64,000 bases of DNA, taken from the NCBI RefSeq assembly GCF_004362195.1, contig NZ_SNWG01000001.1, positions 1-64,000 on the forward strand, given 5' to 3'. This document shows, one piece after another, positions 56,426 to 64,000 of this stretch; position 1 is the first letter of the stretch, and each line of letters starts with the position of its first letter. Made by a program: the position numbers and the translations under genes. The DNA is from Microbacterium sp. BK668. GTDB taxonomy: Bacteria > Actinomycetota > Actinomycetes > Actinomycetales > Microbacteriaceae. The notes beneath the pieces are model-generated. The model saw nothing but the letters and a program-made list of their open reading frames with translations. It was not told where the DNA came from and did not search any database.

Positions 56426-57034
56426 TTACTCGGACTTCTCGTCCGCCGACTCGACGACGGCGTCATCGGCGGCCGCCTCGGCGGCCGCACCCTCCTCGGG
56501 CGACTCCGCGCCGGCCTCGGCGGCGTCGTCGTCGGCGGCGACCTCGTCCGCGGCATCCACCGTCTCGTCGTTCTCGGCGACGGCCTCGGTCGCCTCGTCC
56601 TCCGCGACGTCCGCCGTGGCGGCGGGCGCGGCAGCGGCGGGCGCAGACTTCTTGGACGACGTCGCCTTCGGGCTCACGGGCTCGAGGACCAGCTCGATGA
56701 CGGCCATGGGGGCGTTGTCGCCCTTGCGGTTGCCGACCTTGGTGATGCGCGTGTAGCCGCCCTCACGGTCGGCCACCAGCGGCGCGATCTCGGTGAAGAG
56801 GATGTGCACGACCTCCTTGTCGCCGATGACCGACAGCACGCGGCGGCGCGCGTGCAGGTCGCCGCGCTTGGCGAAGGTGATCAGGCGCTCGGCGAGCGGA
56901 CGCAGGCGCTTGGCCTTGGTCTCGGTCGTCTGGATGGACTTGTGCGTGAACAGGGCCGCGGCGAGGTTCGCAAGCAGCAGGCGCTCGTGGGCGGGACCGC
57001 CTCCGAGGCGGGGACCCTTCGTGGGCTTGGGCAT
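56426..57034 (-). CDS. rplQ: 50S ribosomal protein L17 with acidic tail
   Basis: 202 aa. Residues 1-120 are standard L17 ([20 protein letters not shown], then LATALF-like [21 protein letters not shown]). Residues from about 123 onward form an Ala/Glu/Asp-rich tail of about 80 residues beginning with a short [12 protein letters not shown] linker. Such tails are frequent in high-GC actinobacteria. Last gene of the operon. Confidence 0.96.
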   Translation of the reverse strand: MPKPTKGPRLGGGPAHERLLLANLAAALFTHKSIQTTETKAKRLRPLAERLITFAKRGDLHARRRVLSVIGDKEVVHILFTEIAPLVADREGGYTRITKVGNRKGDNAPMAVIELVLEPVSPKATSSKKSAPAAAAPAATADVAEDEATEAVAENDETVDAADEVAADDDAAEAGAESPEEGAAAEAAADDAVVESADEKSE

Positions 57035-57110
57035 ATCAGTTACTCCAGTGGGGAAAGTCGGTCCGAAGGATGCTCCGGCCCGGCGTCACCGCCGGGCCCG
57101 TGGCATCCGA

Positions 57111-58100
57111 TCAGAGGGTCTCGTCGTCGTAGCCGCCGTAGAAGTGCGCGCCGTCGAACCCGGGGACCGAGTCCTTGAGCGACAGGCCGAGCGACGTGAG
57201 CTTGTCACGGACCTCGTCGACCGACTTCTGACCGAAGTTGCGGATGTTCATGAGCTGCGTCTCAGAAAGGGCGACGAGCTCCGACACCGTGTTGATGCCC
57301 TCGCGCTTGAGGCAGTTGTAGGAGCGCACCGAGAGGTCGAGGTCCTCGATGGGCATCGACAGCTCGTTCGAGAGGACCGTCTCGACCGGCGCGGGGCCGA
57401 TCTCGATGCCCTCGGCCTCGACGTTGAGCTCGCGGGCCAGGCCGAACAGCTCCGTCAGGGTGCGACCGGCCGACGCGACGGCGTCGCGGGGTGCGATCGA
57501 GGGCTTGGACTCGACATCCAGGACGAGCTTGTCGAAGTCGGTGCGCTCACCGGCACGCGTCGCGTCGACGCGGTAGCTGACCTTGAGCACCGGGGAGTAG
57601 ATCGAGTCGACCGGGATCTGGCCGGCCTCGGCGTACTCGTTGCGGTTCTGCGTCGCCGAGACGTAGCCGCGGCCGCGCTCGATCGTGAGCTCGAGCTCGA
57701 ACTTCGCGGTGTCGTTGAGCGTCGCGATGACGAGCTCGGGGTTGTGCACCTCGACGCCCGCGGGGGCGGAGATGTCGGCGGCCGTGACCTCACCGGCACC
57801 CGTCTTGCGGAGGTACGCCGTGATGGGCTCGTCGCGCTCGCTCGAGACGACGAGCTGCTTGATGTTGAGGATGATCTCGGTGACATCCTCCTTGACACCC
57901 GGGATGGTGCTGAACTCGTGGAGGACGCCGTCGATGCGGATCGACGTCACGGCCGCGCCGGGGATCGACGACAGGAGGCTGCGACGCAGCGCGTTGCCGA
58001 TCGTGTAGCCGAAGCCGGGCTCCAGCGGCTCGATGACGAAACGGCTGCGGAACTCCCCGATCTTCTCCTCGGTCAGGGTGGGACGCTGTGCGATGAGCAC
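57111..58100 (-). CDS. rpoA: DNA-directed RNA polymerase alpha subunit
   Basis: 329 aa. N-terminal dimer domain ([25 protein letters not shown]) and C-terminal domain ([27 protein letters not shown], then [16 protein letters not shown]), which contacts UP elements and activators. Full length. A 161-bp gap with a palindromic repeat separates it from rpsK. Confidence 0.98.
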   Translation of the reverse strand: MLIAQRPTLTEEKIGEFRSRFVIEPLEPGFGYTIGNALRRSLLSSIPGAAVTSIRIDGVLHEFSTIPGVKEDVTEIILNIKQLVVSSERDEPITAYLRKTGAGEVTAADISAPAGVEVHNPELVIATLNDTAKFELELTIERGRGYVSATQNRNEYAEAGQIPVDSIYSPVLKVSYRVDATRAGERTDFDKLVLDVESKPSIAPRDAVASAGRTLTELFGLARELNVEAEGIEIGPAPVETVLSNELSMPIEDLDLSVRSYNCLKREGINTVSELVALSETQLMNIRNFGQKSVDEVRDKLTSLGLSLKDSVPGFDGAHFYGGYDDETL

Positions 58101-58210
58101 TATGTGTTCCTTTCGATCACGTGCCCGCTATATGACACGTGCGGTGAGTGAGGTGTGTTGAGTTTTTCTCGGGGATGCCTCGCGCGGAGGCATCCGGAAG
58201 CGTGCGGTAG

Positions 58211-58254
58211 CCCTCCGACAGGCTCAGGGACCGGTCCCTGAGCCTGTCGAAGGG
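58211..58254. repeat. 44-bp palindromic repeat, REP-like
   Basis: Two 22-bp arms meet at CCGG: 58211-58232 (CCCTCCGACAGGCTCAGGGA..) and 58233-58254 (..TCCCTGAGCCTGTCGAAGGG), one mismatch. It lies between rpsK and rpoA. The CCTGAGCCTGTCGAAGG core is, as I recall it, a common dispersed repeat in Microbacteriaceae and other actinobacteria. Confidence 0.85.
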
Positions 58255-58261
58255 CGGAGGA

Positions 58262-58660
58262 TCAGACGCGACGGCGCTTGGGGGGACGGCAGCCGTTGTG
58301 GGCCTGCGGCGTCACGTCCTGGATCGAGCCGACCTCGAGGCCGGCGGCCTGCAGCGAGCGGATCGCCGTCTCACGACCCGAGCCCGGGCCCTTCACGAAT
58401 ACGTCGACCTTCTTCACGCCGTGCTCCTGCGCCTGGCGGGCAGCGGACTCCGCGGCCATGCCGGCGGCGTACGGCGTCGACTTGCGCGAGCCCTTGAAGC
58501 CCACGCCGCCCGACGAGGCCCAGCTGATGACAGCGCCCGAGGGGTCGGTGATCGAGACGATCGTGTTGTTGAACGTCGACTTGATGTGGGCCTGGCCCAG
58601 CGCGATGTTCTTCTTCTCCTTGCGGCGCGGCTTGCGCGCGGCGGTCTTGGCCTGTGCCAT
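58262..58660 (-). CDS. rpsK: 30S ribosomal protein S11
   Basis: 132 aa. It has the signature [23 protein letters not shown] and the end [19 protein letters not shown]. Its basic N-terminus is [14 protein letters not shown]. In operon with rpsM, 30 bp upstream. Confidence 0.98.
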   Translation of the reverse strand: MAQAKTAARKPRRKEKKNIALGQAHIKSTFNNTIVSITDPSGAVISWASSGGVGFKGSRKSTPYAAGMAAESAARQAQEHGVKKVDVFVKGPGSGRETAIRSLQAAGLEVGSIQDVTPQAHNGCRPPKRRRV

Positions 58661-58690
58661 TGCTTTGCTCTCCTGAACCTGGGGCCGCGC

Positions 58691-59065
58691 TTAGCGCGCC
58701 TTCTTCTTGCCGGCGACCGTGCGCTTCGGGCCCTTGCGGGTGCGCGCGTTGGTCTTCGTGCGCTGCCCGCGCACCGGGAGGCCGCGGCGGTGGCGCAGGC
58801 CCTCGTAGGAGCCGATCTCGACCTTGCGGCGGATGTCGGCGGCGACCTCACGGCGGAGGTCGCCCTCGACCTTGTAGGTGCCCTCGATGTAGTCGCGGAG
58901 CGCGACGAGCTGGTCGTCGCTGAGGTCCTTGACGCGGATGTTCTCGTCGATCTCCGTCGCCGTGAGGATCTCGTTCGAGCGGGTACGGCCGATGCCGTAG
59001 ATGTAGGTCAGGGCGATGACCACGCGCTTGTCGCGCGGGATGTCGACGCCGGCGAGACGTGCCAT
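58691..59065 (-). CDS. rpsM: 30S ribosomal protein S13
   Basis: 124 aa. [30 protein letters not shown] and the basic tail [20 protein letters not shown]. It contacts P-site tRNA and bridges to the large subunit. Confidence 0.98.
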   Translation of the reverse strand: MARLAGVDIPRDKRVVIALTYIYGIGRTRSNEILTATEIDENIRVKDLSDDQLVALRDYIEGTYKVEGDLRREVAADIRRKVEIGSYEGLRHRRGLPVRGQRTKTNARTRKGPKRTVAGKKKAR

Positions 59066-59171
59066 GCGGCTCTCCTAGGGAGTGAGTGGAGGTGTGGAGC
59101 AGGATCGGTGCCCGGGCCTCCGCCCCGAGGTGTCCCCCTTGCGGGTTCTGATCCTGCCTGCTGTCATTCCC

Positions 59172-59202
59172 GGTCGTTGAGCGAGCGAAGCGAGACGAAA
59201 CG
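59172..59202. repeat. dispersed repeat between rpmJ and rpsM
   Basis: GGTCGTTGAGCGAGCGAAGC, continuing as GAGACGAAACG. The first part is related to the arms of the repeat at 13042-13082 (GGTCGTCGAGCGAG). I recall this element as very frequent between genes in Microbacterium, but cannot count copies here. Confidence 0.6.
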
Positions 59203-59271
59203 CGCCTGTCCGCCGACCGGCTGTGTGAAGTTGTGAGTTGGGGGGGACGGATGCCGAGGCATCCGCCGGTG

Positions 59272-59388
59272 TCAGCCCTGGCGCTGCTTGTGACGCGGGT
59301 TGCTCTTGCAGATCACCATGACGCGGCCGTGGCGGCGGATGACCTTGCAGTGGTCGCAGATGGGCTTGACGGAGGGGTTGACCTTCAT
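59272..59388 (-). CDS. rpmJ: 50S ribosomal protein L36
   Basis: 38 aa, too short for most gene finders. It begins [17 protein letters not shown] and has the zinc ligands Cys11, Cys14, Cys27 and His33 (C+ form). It lies between infA and rpsM as usual, 75 bp after infA. Confidence 0.96.
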   Translation of the reverse strand: MKVNPSVKPICDHCKVIRRHGRVMVICKSNPRHKQRQG

Positions 59389-59463
59389 TTTTCTTCTCTT
59401 CGCTGTCTTCACCGGGCGCGGGGATCCTTCCGGATCCGGGCGGGGTGTTACTTCTCGACCGGC

Positions 59464-59685
59464 CTAGCGGTAGCGGTAGACGATGCGTCCGCGGGTGAGG
59501 TCGTAGGGGCTGAGCTCCACGACCACGCGGTCTTCGGGGATGATGCGGATGTAGTTCTGCCGCATCTTGCCGGAGATCGTGGCGAGGACCTTGTGCCCGT
59601 TGCTCAGCTCCACGCGGAACATCGCGTTGGGCAGCGCCTCGGTGATCACGCCTTCGATCTCGATGACGCCGTCTTTCTTCGCCAT
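59464..59685 (-). CDS. infA: translation initiation factor IF-1
   Basis: 73 aa, OB fold. [23 protein letters not shown], then [18 protein letters not shown] and [18 protein letters not shown]. First gene of infA-rpmJ-rpsM-rpsK-rpoA-rplQ. The open frame continues upstream, but only as leader. Confidence 0.98.
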   Translation of the reverse strand: MAKKDGVIEIEGVITEALPNAMFRVELSNGHKVLATISGKMRQNYIRIIPEDRVVVELSPYDLTRGRIVYRYR

Positions 59686-59771
59686 ACGCTCGCTATCGCT
59701 TGTGCTGCAGACCGGTCGGTCTGCGGTGGATGGGGATTTCGGTGCTCGGACACGCCGACGAAGGCGCAAGG

Positions 59772-59813
59772 CACCAAAGATCGAGTATACGTGATAGCGG
59801 ATGCCCCGGCAAA
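59772..59813 (-). promoter_or_regulatory. infA operon promoter, matching the rplM promoter
   Basis: On the minus strand -35 TTTGCC (59808-59813), 18-bp spacer, -10 TATACT (59784-59789), then CGATCTTTGGTG. It shares spacing and flanking bases with the rplM promoter at 23082-23123. The leader would be about 90 nt. Confidence 0.7.
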
Positions 59814-59967
59814 CCGGCGGCGTCGTCCCGACCGCCTTCCTCGCCCGCCCCGCCCCCCCGCCGTCGACACCCGCCCGTCGGCACCCGGCCGTCGGCGCCC
59901 GTCGGCCCGCCCCGTGCCACATCGCTCATCCCACCCATCCACGCTCGACCCCTCACATCCCCGCACC

Positions 59968-60000
59968 GCGGACATGTGGGTTCGCACTCCGATGCGTGGG
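59968..60000. repeat. left flanking repeat of the AbiEi-like gene
   Basis: GCGGACATGTGGG (59968-59980) and GATGCGTGGG (59991-60000). The same two words occur beyond the other end of the gene at 61173-61197. Between the infA promoter and this repeat (59814-59967) the sequence is C-rich with no gene seen. Confidence 0.6.
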
Positions 60001-60018
60001 GCCGGGTCAGGGGCCTCG

Positions 60019-61038
60019 TCAGAGAGGCGGGCCCGCGAACGTCGGCGGCACGTCGCCGGGTTTCAGCGGGGGGTGAACGTGGAACGACGCCAGTCGTCGG
60101 CGAAATCGGCCGATGCCGGCTATGTCATGCCAGCCCCAGCGGATGATCCCTCGACGAGTGCGGCCACGGATGTCGTCCTCTCGGCGCTTCTCCTCGAGCA
60201 GCACCTTCGCGGTCGACTTCCCGGCGAGCATCTCGGGATCGACGTACTTGCCCTCACCGTCGAACTCGCCCCACACGTCGGCGTCGTCGATGCCGAAGTC
60301 GACGTCGTACCAGCCCTTCTCGAGAGGGATGCGGACCTGCAGTCGCGGCGGAGCGAATCCGAGTCGATGCAGCAGAACCCTGCTCGCACTCTCCCCCGGA
60401 CGCTGGGCCCGACCGTCGGCGAAGGCGATCACCCACCGTGCCTGACGGCTCCCGCGCGCGCCGGCGGTCAGCGCCGAGCATTGACGGACCTCGGCTTTCA
60501 GCCTCTCCGCCTCCGCGACATCGTATGGATCGTCGCCGCCACGCCAAGCGACTCGCCGCAGGCCGGCATCGGCCAGTGCGACGGATGCCTCGAGGGGCAG
60601 CCGGCCGATCACGTCGGCGATCGTGCGCGCGAGGCTGGTGACCGCGACCCCGTCCACCACCGCGCGACACGCCACGATGTCACCCTCGTGGCGCACGACC
60701 GGGTGAGCGCCGCGCGCGACGCCGTTGACGCGCGGCCCCGTCACGTGGACGCGCTGGGGCTCGAAGCGGTAGAACGGCAGCCCCCACAGGGCCGCTGCCG
60801 ACGTGTGGGATGCGACGGTCCCTCCGTCTCTCATGGCCCGGACGGTCGCAAGCGACCGAGCGGCGTGGCGGGACTCGGAATGCCAGCGCTTCCAGATCTC
60901 GCCGGCTACGTACCACCCGCGGTGGACGACGACGAAGTCACCGGACGCTACCGCGTCGCGCAGGCGCGTGCGGCCGACCCCCAGCATCCGAAGTCCTTCC
61001 GCAGACTGCACGTGAAGCCCTATGTCGCCGACATCCAT
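60019..61038 (-). CDS. AbiEi-like winged-helix protein with Vsr/DUF559-like nuclease domain
   Basis: 339 aa. The N-terminal part (about 5-95) resembles the AbiEi antitoxin fold (LGVGRTRLRDAVASGDFVVVHRGWYV, then ASHTSAAALWGLP). The C-terminal part (about 225-320) resembles a PD-(D/E)xK nuclease domain (WYDVDFGIDDADVWGEFDGEGKY). This two-part protein is common as a single gene in actinobacteria; no AbiEii-type toxin gene lies beside it. Function unproven. No convincing ribosome-binding site before the ATG. Short repeats flank it. Confidence 0.75.
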   Translation of the reverse strand: MDVGDIGLHVQSAEGLRMLGVGRTRLRDAVASGDFVVVHRGWYVAGEIWKRWHSESRHAARSLATVRAMRDGGTVASHTSAAALWGLPFYRFEPQRVHVTGPRVNGVARGAHPVVRHEGDIVACRAVVDGVAVTSLARTIADVIGRLPLEASVALADAGLRRVAWRGGDDPYDVAEAERLKAEVRQCSALTAGARGSRQARWVIAFADGRAQRPGESASRVLLHRLGFAPPRLQVRIPLEKGWYDVDFGIDDADVWGEFDGEGKYVDPEMLAGKSTAKVLLEEKRREDDIRGRTRRGIIRWGWHDIAGIGRFRRRLASFHVHPPLKPGDVPPTFAGPPL

Positions 61039-61172
61039 CGGGCCATGGTCTGCTCCGGCGCCCGGACCCGGAGTCCCCCGCCCGCCGCCTGTGGGCGACT
61101 TCGAGGTCAGCTCCTCTGGGGAGGACGCCTGCGACCCACATATCCATGCACCAACCCTCGCACCCGCGACGT

Positions 61173-61197
61173 GCGGACCTGTGGGGTGATGCGTGGG
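61173..61197. repeat. right flanking repeat of the AbiEi-like gene
   Basis: GCGGACCTGTGGG (61173-61185, 12 of 13 with the left copy) and GATGCGTGGG (61188-61197, identical), with 2 bp instead of 10 bp between the words. Confidence 0.6.
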
Positions 61198-61231
61198 AGT
61201 GTGGGCTCGCGGCTACGGTCGGGCCGGGTGG

Positions 61232-61915
61232 CTACTGCAGGGCCGCGACGAGGTCGGCCTGCGGGTCGCCCGTCAGGTCGATGATCTCGCCGTTCAGCAC
61301 GACCGTCGGGGTGCCGATGCCGCCGGCGCCCTCCTTGACGGGGGTCTGCTCGGTCATCGCCGTGACGAACTTCGAGTACTGACCGCCGGTCACGCAGTCG
61401 TCGATGCCCGTGACGCCCGCGCCCTCGGCGATGCCCAGGATCTGCTCGTCGGTGAGGCCCGTCGACCCCTCCTCGGGCTGGTTCTGGTACATCGCCTGCA
61501 TGAAGGGGACGGATGCCTCGGCATCCGCCACCGCGACGCAGTACATCGCATTCGCGGCCCGCGTCGAGTACTCGGTGCCCTGCGACGCGCGGTCGAGGAT
61601 GGAGATGGGGTGGATGTTCAGGGTGATGGAGCCGTCGTCCACGAGGCTCTGGATCGTCTCACCGTAGGACTGCTCGAACTGGTTGCAGATGGGGCACATG
61701 AAGTCGATGTAGGTGGCGAGCTCGTTCGACCCCTGGCCGACGCTGATCGCGCCCGTCTCGGCGTCGATGTTCGACGCCTGCGGCGCCTCGCCCGGGCCGG
61801 TGGACTGGTTGTTCATCCAGACGACGAGCCCTGCCACGACCACGAGCGCGACGACGACGCCGACGCTGATCCAGATCGCGAACCAGTTGACCTTGCGCTG
61901 CTGCCTCTGAGCCAC
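61232..61915 (-). CDS. DsbA-family thioredoxin-fold membrane-anchored protein
   Basis: 227 aa, GTG start. One N-terminal helix (about 11-33) anchors an outer thioredoxin domain with CPIC (Cys74, Cys77) and the cis-Pro loop GTPTVVLNG. Two more Cys residues (in AMYCVAV and DDCVTGG) may form a structural disulphide. It should catalyse disulphide formation or isomerisation in exported proteins. It follows map by 13 bp in the secY-adk-map run. Confidence 0.9.
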   Translation of the reverse strand: MAQRQQRKVNWFAIWISVGVVVALVVVAGLVVWMNNQSTGPGEAPQASNIDAETGAISVGQGSNELATYIDFMCPICNQFEQSYGETIQSLVDDGSITLNIHPISILDRASQGTEYSTRAANAMYCVAVADAEASVPFMQAMYQNQPEEGSTGLTDEQILGIAEGAGVTGIDDCVTGGQYSKFVTAMTEQTPVKEGAGGIGTPTVVLNGEIIDLTGDPQADLVAALQ

Positions 61916-61928
61916 CGCGTTCCCCTTC

Positions 61929-62765
61929 TCACACCACGGGCACGGGCGTCACGCCGAACGGCGCGAGCCCCGCCTTGCCCCCGTCGGGCGCCGTGAGCAC
62001 CCAGATACCGTCATCGTGCACGGCGACGCTGTGCTCCCAGTGGGAACCGGCAGTGCCGTCGACCGTCGAGACCGTCCAGCCGTCGTCCTCGACACGCGTC
62101 CTCTGATCGCCGATGACGACCATCGGCTCGATCGCGACCGCGAGCCCGGGACGCACCTCGGGGCCCGGATCGGCGACGCGGTAGTTGAAGACCGAGGGCG
62201 ATTCGTGCATCTTCCGTCCGATGCCGTGGCCGACGTAGTCCCGCAGGATGCCGTACCCGTGCCCCGCGTCGTCGATGAAGGACTGGATGGCGACACCCAC
62301 CTCCGCGAGATGCCCAGCCGACGCGAGCGACGCGATGCCGGCCCAGAGCGAGCCCTCGGTCACGCGCGACAGCTCCTCGCGCTCGGCCACGATGTCGGGA
62401 CGCGACGCGTCGGGGACGACGACCGTGAACGCCGAGTCGCCGTTCCACCCGCGGTACTCCGCTCCGGCATCGATCGACACGATGTCGCCGGGCTCGAGCG
62501 CGCGGGAGGACGGGATGCCGTGCACGACCTGCTCGTTGACCGAGGCGCAGATCGTGTGGCGGTAGCCACGGACGAGCTGGAAGTTCGAGCGCGCACCGCG
62601 CGCGGTGATGACCCGGGATGCCTCGGCATCCAGCTCCTCGGTCGTCACGCCCGGTGCGATGAGCGCCCGGACCGCCTCCAGCGCGGCGGCGGTGATGAGG
62701 CCCGGCTCCACCATCGACCGCAGCTGGGCGGGCGACTTGTAGATCGAGCGGCGGAGCGAGACCAC
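61929..62765 (-). CDS. map: type I methionine aminopeptidase
   Basis: 278 aa, GTG start. Metal ligands are visible: Asp99 and Asp110 (SIDAGAEYRGWNGDSAFT), His in DYVGHGIGR, Glu in AIEPMVV and Glu in HWEHSVAV. HTICASVNEQVVHGIP is the substrate-binding His region. It removes the initiator Met. One base separates it from adk. Confidence 0.96.
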   Translation of the reverse strand: MVSLRRSIYKSPAQLRSMVEPGLITAAALEAVRALIAPGVTTEELDAEASRVITARGARSNFQLVRGYRHTICASVNEQVVHGIPSSRALEPGDIVSIDAGAEYRGWNGDSAFTVVVPDASRPDIVAEREELSRVTEGSLWAGIASLASAGHLAEVGVAIQSFIDDAGHGYGILRDYVGHGIGRKMHESPSVFNYRVADPGPEVRPGLAVAIEPMVVIGDQRTRVEDDGWTVSTVDGTAGSHWEHSVAVHDDGIWVLTAPDGGKAGLAPFGVTPVPVV

Positions 62766-62766
62766 G

Positions 62767-63360
62767 TCAGGCGGCGGCCGGACGGGTCAGCCCGCGCGCC
62801 TCGAGCGCGGCGATGATGCGGTTCGTGATGTCGTCGAGCGATCCGACCCCGTCGACCTCGTCGACGATCCCGCGGGTGCCGTACACGCCCAGGATCGGCG
62901 ACGTCTCGGTCTCGTAGATCGACAGGCGTGCGGCGATCACCTCGTCGGTGTCGTCGGCACGGCCCTGCTCGGAGGCGCGCTTCTTCAGCCGGGCGATGCT
63001 CTCCTCGCGCGGCACGGCGAGCACGATCACGGCGTCGAGGCTCTCGTCGCGGCCCTCGAGGAACTCGTCGAGGTGCATCACCTGGGCGAGGTTGCGCGGG
63101 TAGCCGTCGAGGAGGAACCCTTCCGCGGCATCCTGCTTCGACAGGCGGTCGCGGACGACGGCGCTGGTCAGCTCGTCGGGGACGAGCTGACCGGCGTCGA
63201 TGATGCTCTTGACCTGCTCGCCCAGCTCGGTGCCCTGCGACACGTTGGCGCGGAACACATCCCCCGTCGAGACGACGGGGATGCCGAACGTCTCGGCGAT
63301 GCGGACGCCCTGCGTGCCCTTGCCCGAGCCTTGCGGCCCGACGATCAGGAGGCGGGTCAT
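62767..63360 (-). CDS. adk: adenylate kinase
   Basis: 197 aa. P-loop GPQGSGKGT (8-16), STGDVFRANV, the LLDGYPRNLAQ nucleotide loop and a short lid, as in actinobacterial adenylate kinases. It interconverts 2 ADP with ATP and AMP. ATG overlaps the secY stop (ATGA). Confidence 0.97.
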   Translation of the reverse strand: MTRLLIVGPQGSGKGTQGVRIAETFGIPVVSTGDVFRANVSQGTELGEQVKSIIDAGQLVPDELTSAVVRDRLSKQDAAEGFLLDGYPRNLAQVMHLDEFLEGRDESLDAVIVLAVPREESIARLKKRASEQGRADDTDEVIAARLSIYETETSPILGVYGTRGIVDEVDGVGSLDDITNRIIAALEARGLTRPAAA

Positions 63361-64000
63361 CGCAGGAGCCCCTCGTAGTGCCGCTGCTGCAGCTGGGCGT
63401 CGATCTGCTTCACCGTCTCGAGACCGACACCCACGATGATGAGGATCGATGCGCCGCCGAACGGGAAGTTCTGGTTGGCGCCGACCGTCGCGAGGGCGAT
63501 GAGCGGCAGAAGGGCGATGAGGCCCAGGTAGATCGAGCCGGGCAGCGTGATGCGCGTGAGCACGTAGTCCAGGTACTCGGCCGTCGGACGACCCGCACGG
63601 ATGCCGGGGATGAACCCGCCGTACTTCTTCATGTTGTCGGCGACCTCGACGGGGTTGAACGTGATCGCGACGTAGAAGTACGTGAACCCGACGATGAGGA
63701 GGAAGTACAGGAGCATGTACAGCGGGTGGTCGCCGCGCACGAGGTAGAGCTGGATCCAGGCCACCCATGCCGGGACCTCTTCACCGGCCTGCGGCTGGTT
63801 GAACTGCGCGATGAGCGCCGGGATGTACAGCAGCGACGAGGCGAAGATGACGGGCACGACGCCGGCCATGTTGACCTTGATCGGGATGTACGTGTTGGTG
63901 CCGCCGTAGGTGCGGCGCCCGACCATGCGCTTGGCGTACTGCACCGGGATGCGGCGCTGCGACTGCTCGACGAAGACCACGAGGCCGACCACGACGATGC
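63357..64000 (-). CDS. secY: preprotein translocase subunit SecY (partial, C-terminal part)
   Basis: The C-terminal half of SecY, cut by the window end. It has FVEQSQRRIPVQYAKRMVGR, TYIPIKVNMAGVVPVIFASSLL (helix 7 region), TFNPVEVADNMKKYGGFIPGIRAG and the cytosolic end TVKQIDAQLQQRHYEGLLR. It is the channel protein of the Sec translocon, first in secY-adk-map. Confidence 0.97.
   Translation of the reverse strand, partial: IVVVGLVVFVEQSQRRIPVQYAKRMVGRRTYGGTNTYIPIKVNMAGVVPVIFASSLLYIPALIAQFNQPQAGEEVPAWVAWIQLYLVRGDHPLYMLLYFLLIVGFTYFYVAITFNPVEVADNMKKYGGFIPGIRAGRPTAEYLDYVLTRITLPGSIYLGLIALLPLIALATVGANQNFPFGGASILIIVGVGLETVKQIDAQLQQRHYEGLLR

Noticed and set aside
61039..61172. AbiEii-type toxin partner or other small gene upstream of the AbiEi-like gene
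   Set aside because: No frame with a start signal or nucleotidyltransferase motif is present on either side.

Overview
The window is a chromosomal segment from a high-GC actinobacterium, most likely Microbacterium or a close relative in the Microbacteriaceae. Support comes from the strong G/C bias at third codon positions, the many GTG starts, the large number of ATGA/GTGA stop-start overlaps, the CsoR-type copper operon, the actinobacterial infA-rpmJ-rpsM-rpsK-rpoA-rplQ order and the secY-adk-map order. The genus is an inference. I see no rRNA, tRNA, insertion sequence, prophage or CRISPR array.

Layout. 0-1.5 kb: a branched-chain amino acid ABC binding lipoprotein. 1.6-4.6 kb: copper operon copZ-copA-csoR behind a CsoR-box promoter. 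4.6-6.2 kb: rarD and groES, with two CIRCE elements. 6.3-16 kb: a methyltransferase, a 3 x 108-bp tandem repeat, then a minus-strand housekeeping run of coaA, glmS, acpS, alr, tsaE, tsaB, rimI, tsaD and a small membrane protein, mostly with 4-nt stop/start overlaps. 16-20.5 kb: a Ppx/GppA phosphatase, then a two-gene unit of a DUF4062-STAND ATPase and an eight-helix membrane protein. 20.6-23.2 kb: rplM-rpsI-glmM.

23.8-49.6 kb is a large exopolysaccharide locus of the Wzx/Wzy type. It supplies UDP-glucose (GalU) and UDP-glucuronate (Ugd), a polyprenyl-phosphate priming transferase, at least five further glycosyltransferases (one an Alg14-Alg13 fusion), flippase, polymerase and chain-length protein. 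Decoration enzymes are two pyruvyl-transferase-like proteins and three acyltransferase-3 membrane proteins. Exported proteins are a lipoprotein esterase, two paralogous Tat-exported alpha/beta hydrolases and one Tat-exported beta-helix protein. The expected product is an acidic, acylated and possibly pyruvylated polysaccharide that is trimmed or remodelled outside the cell.

49.7-56.2 kb: a phosphodiesterase-like enzyme, truA, then a striking pair consisting of a mechanosensitive channel with a C-terminal cyclic-nucleotide-binding fold and a membrane receptor with a class III nucleotidyl-cyclase domain that lacks several catalytic residues, followed by a double-GNAT acetyltransferase. This group sits between truA and rplQ. 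56.4-59.7 kb: rplQ-rpoA-rpsK-rpsM-rpmJ-infA. 60-64 kb: an AbiEi-like gene flanked by short repeats, a DsbA-like thiol protein, map, adk and the C-terminal part of secY, which runs off the window.

The best candidates for undescribed biology are the cyclase-like receptor/channel pair, the DUF4062-STAND/membrane pair, the Tat-hydrolase paralogues with the kinase-dead chain-length regulator in the polysaccharide locus, and a GGATGC/GCATCC sequence motif that overrides normal codon choice across the housekeeping regions.
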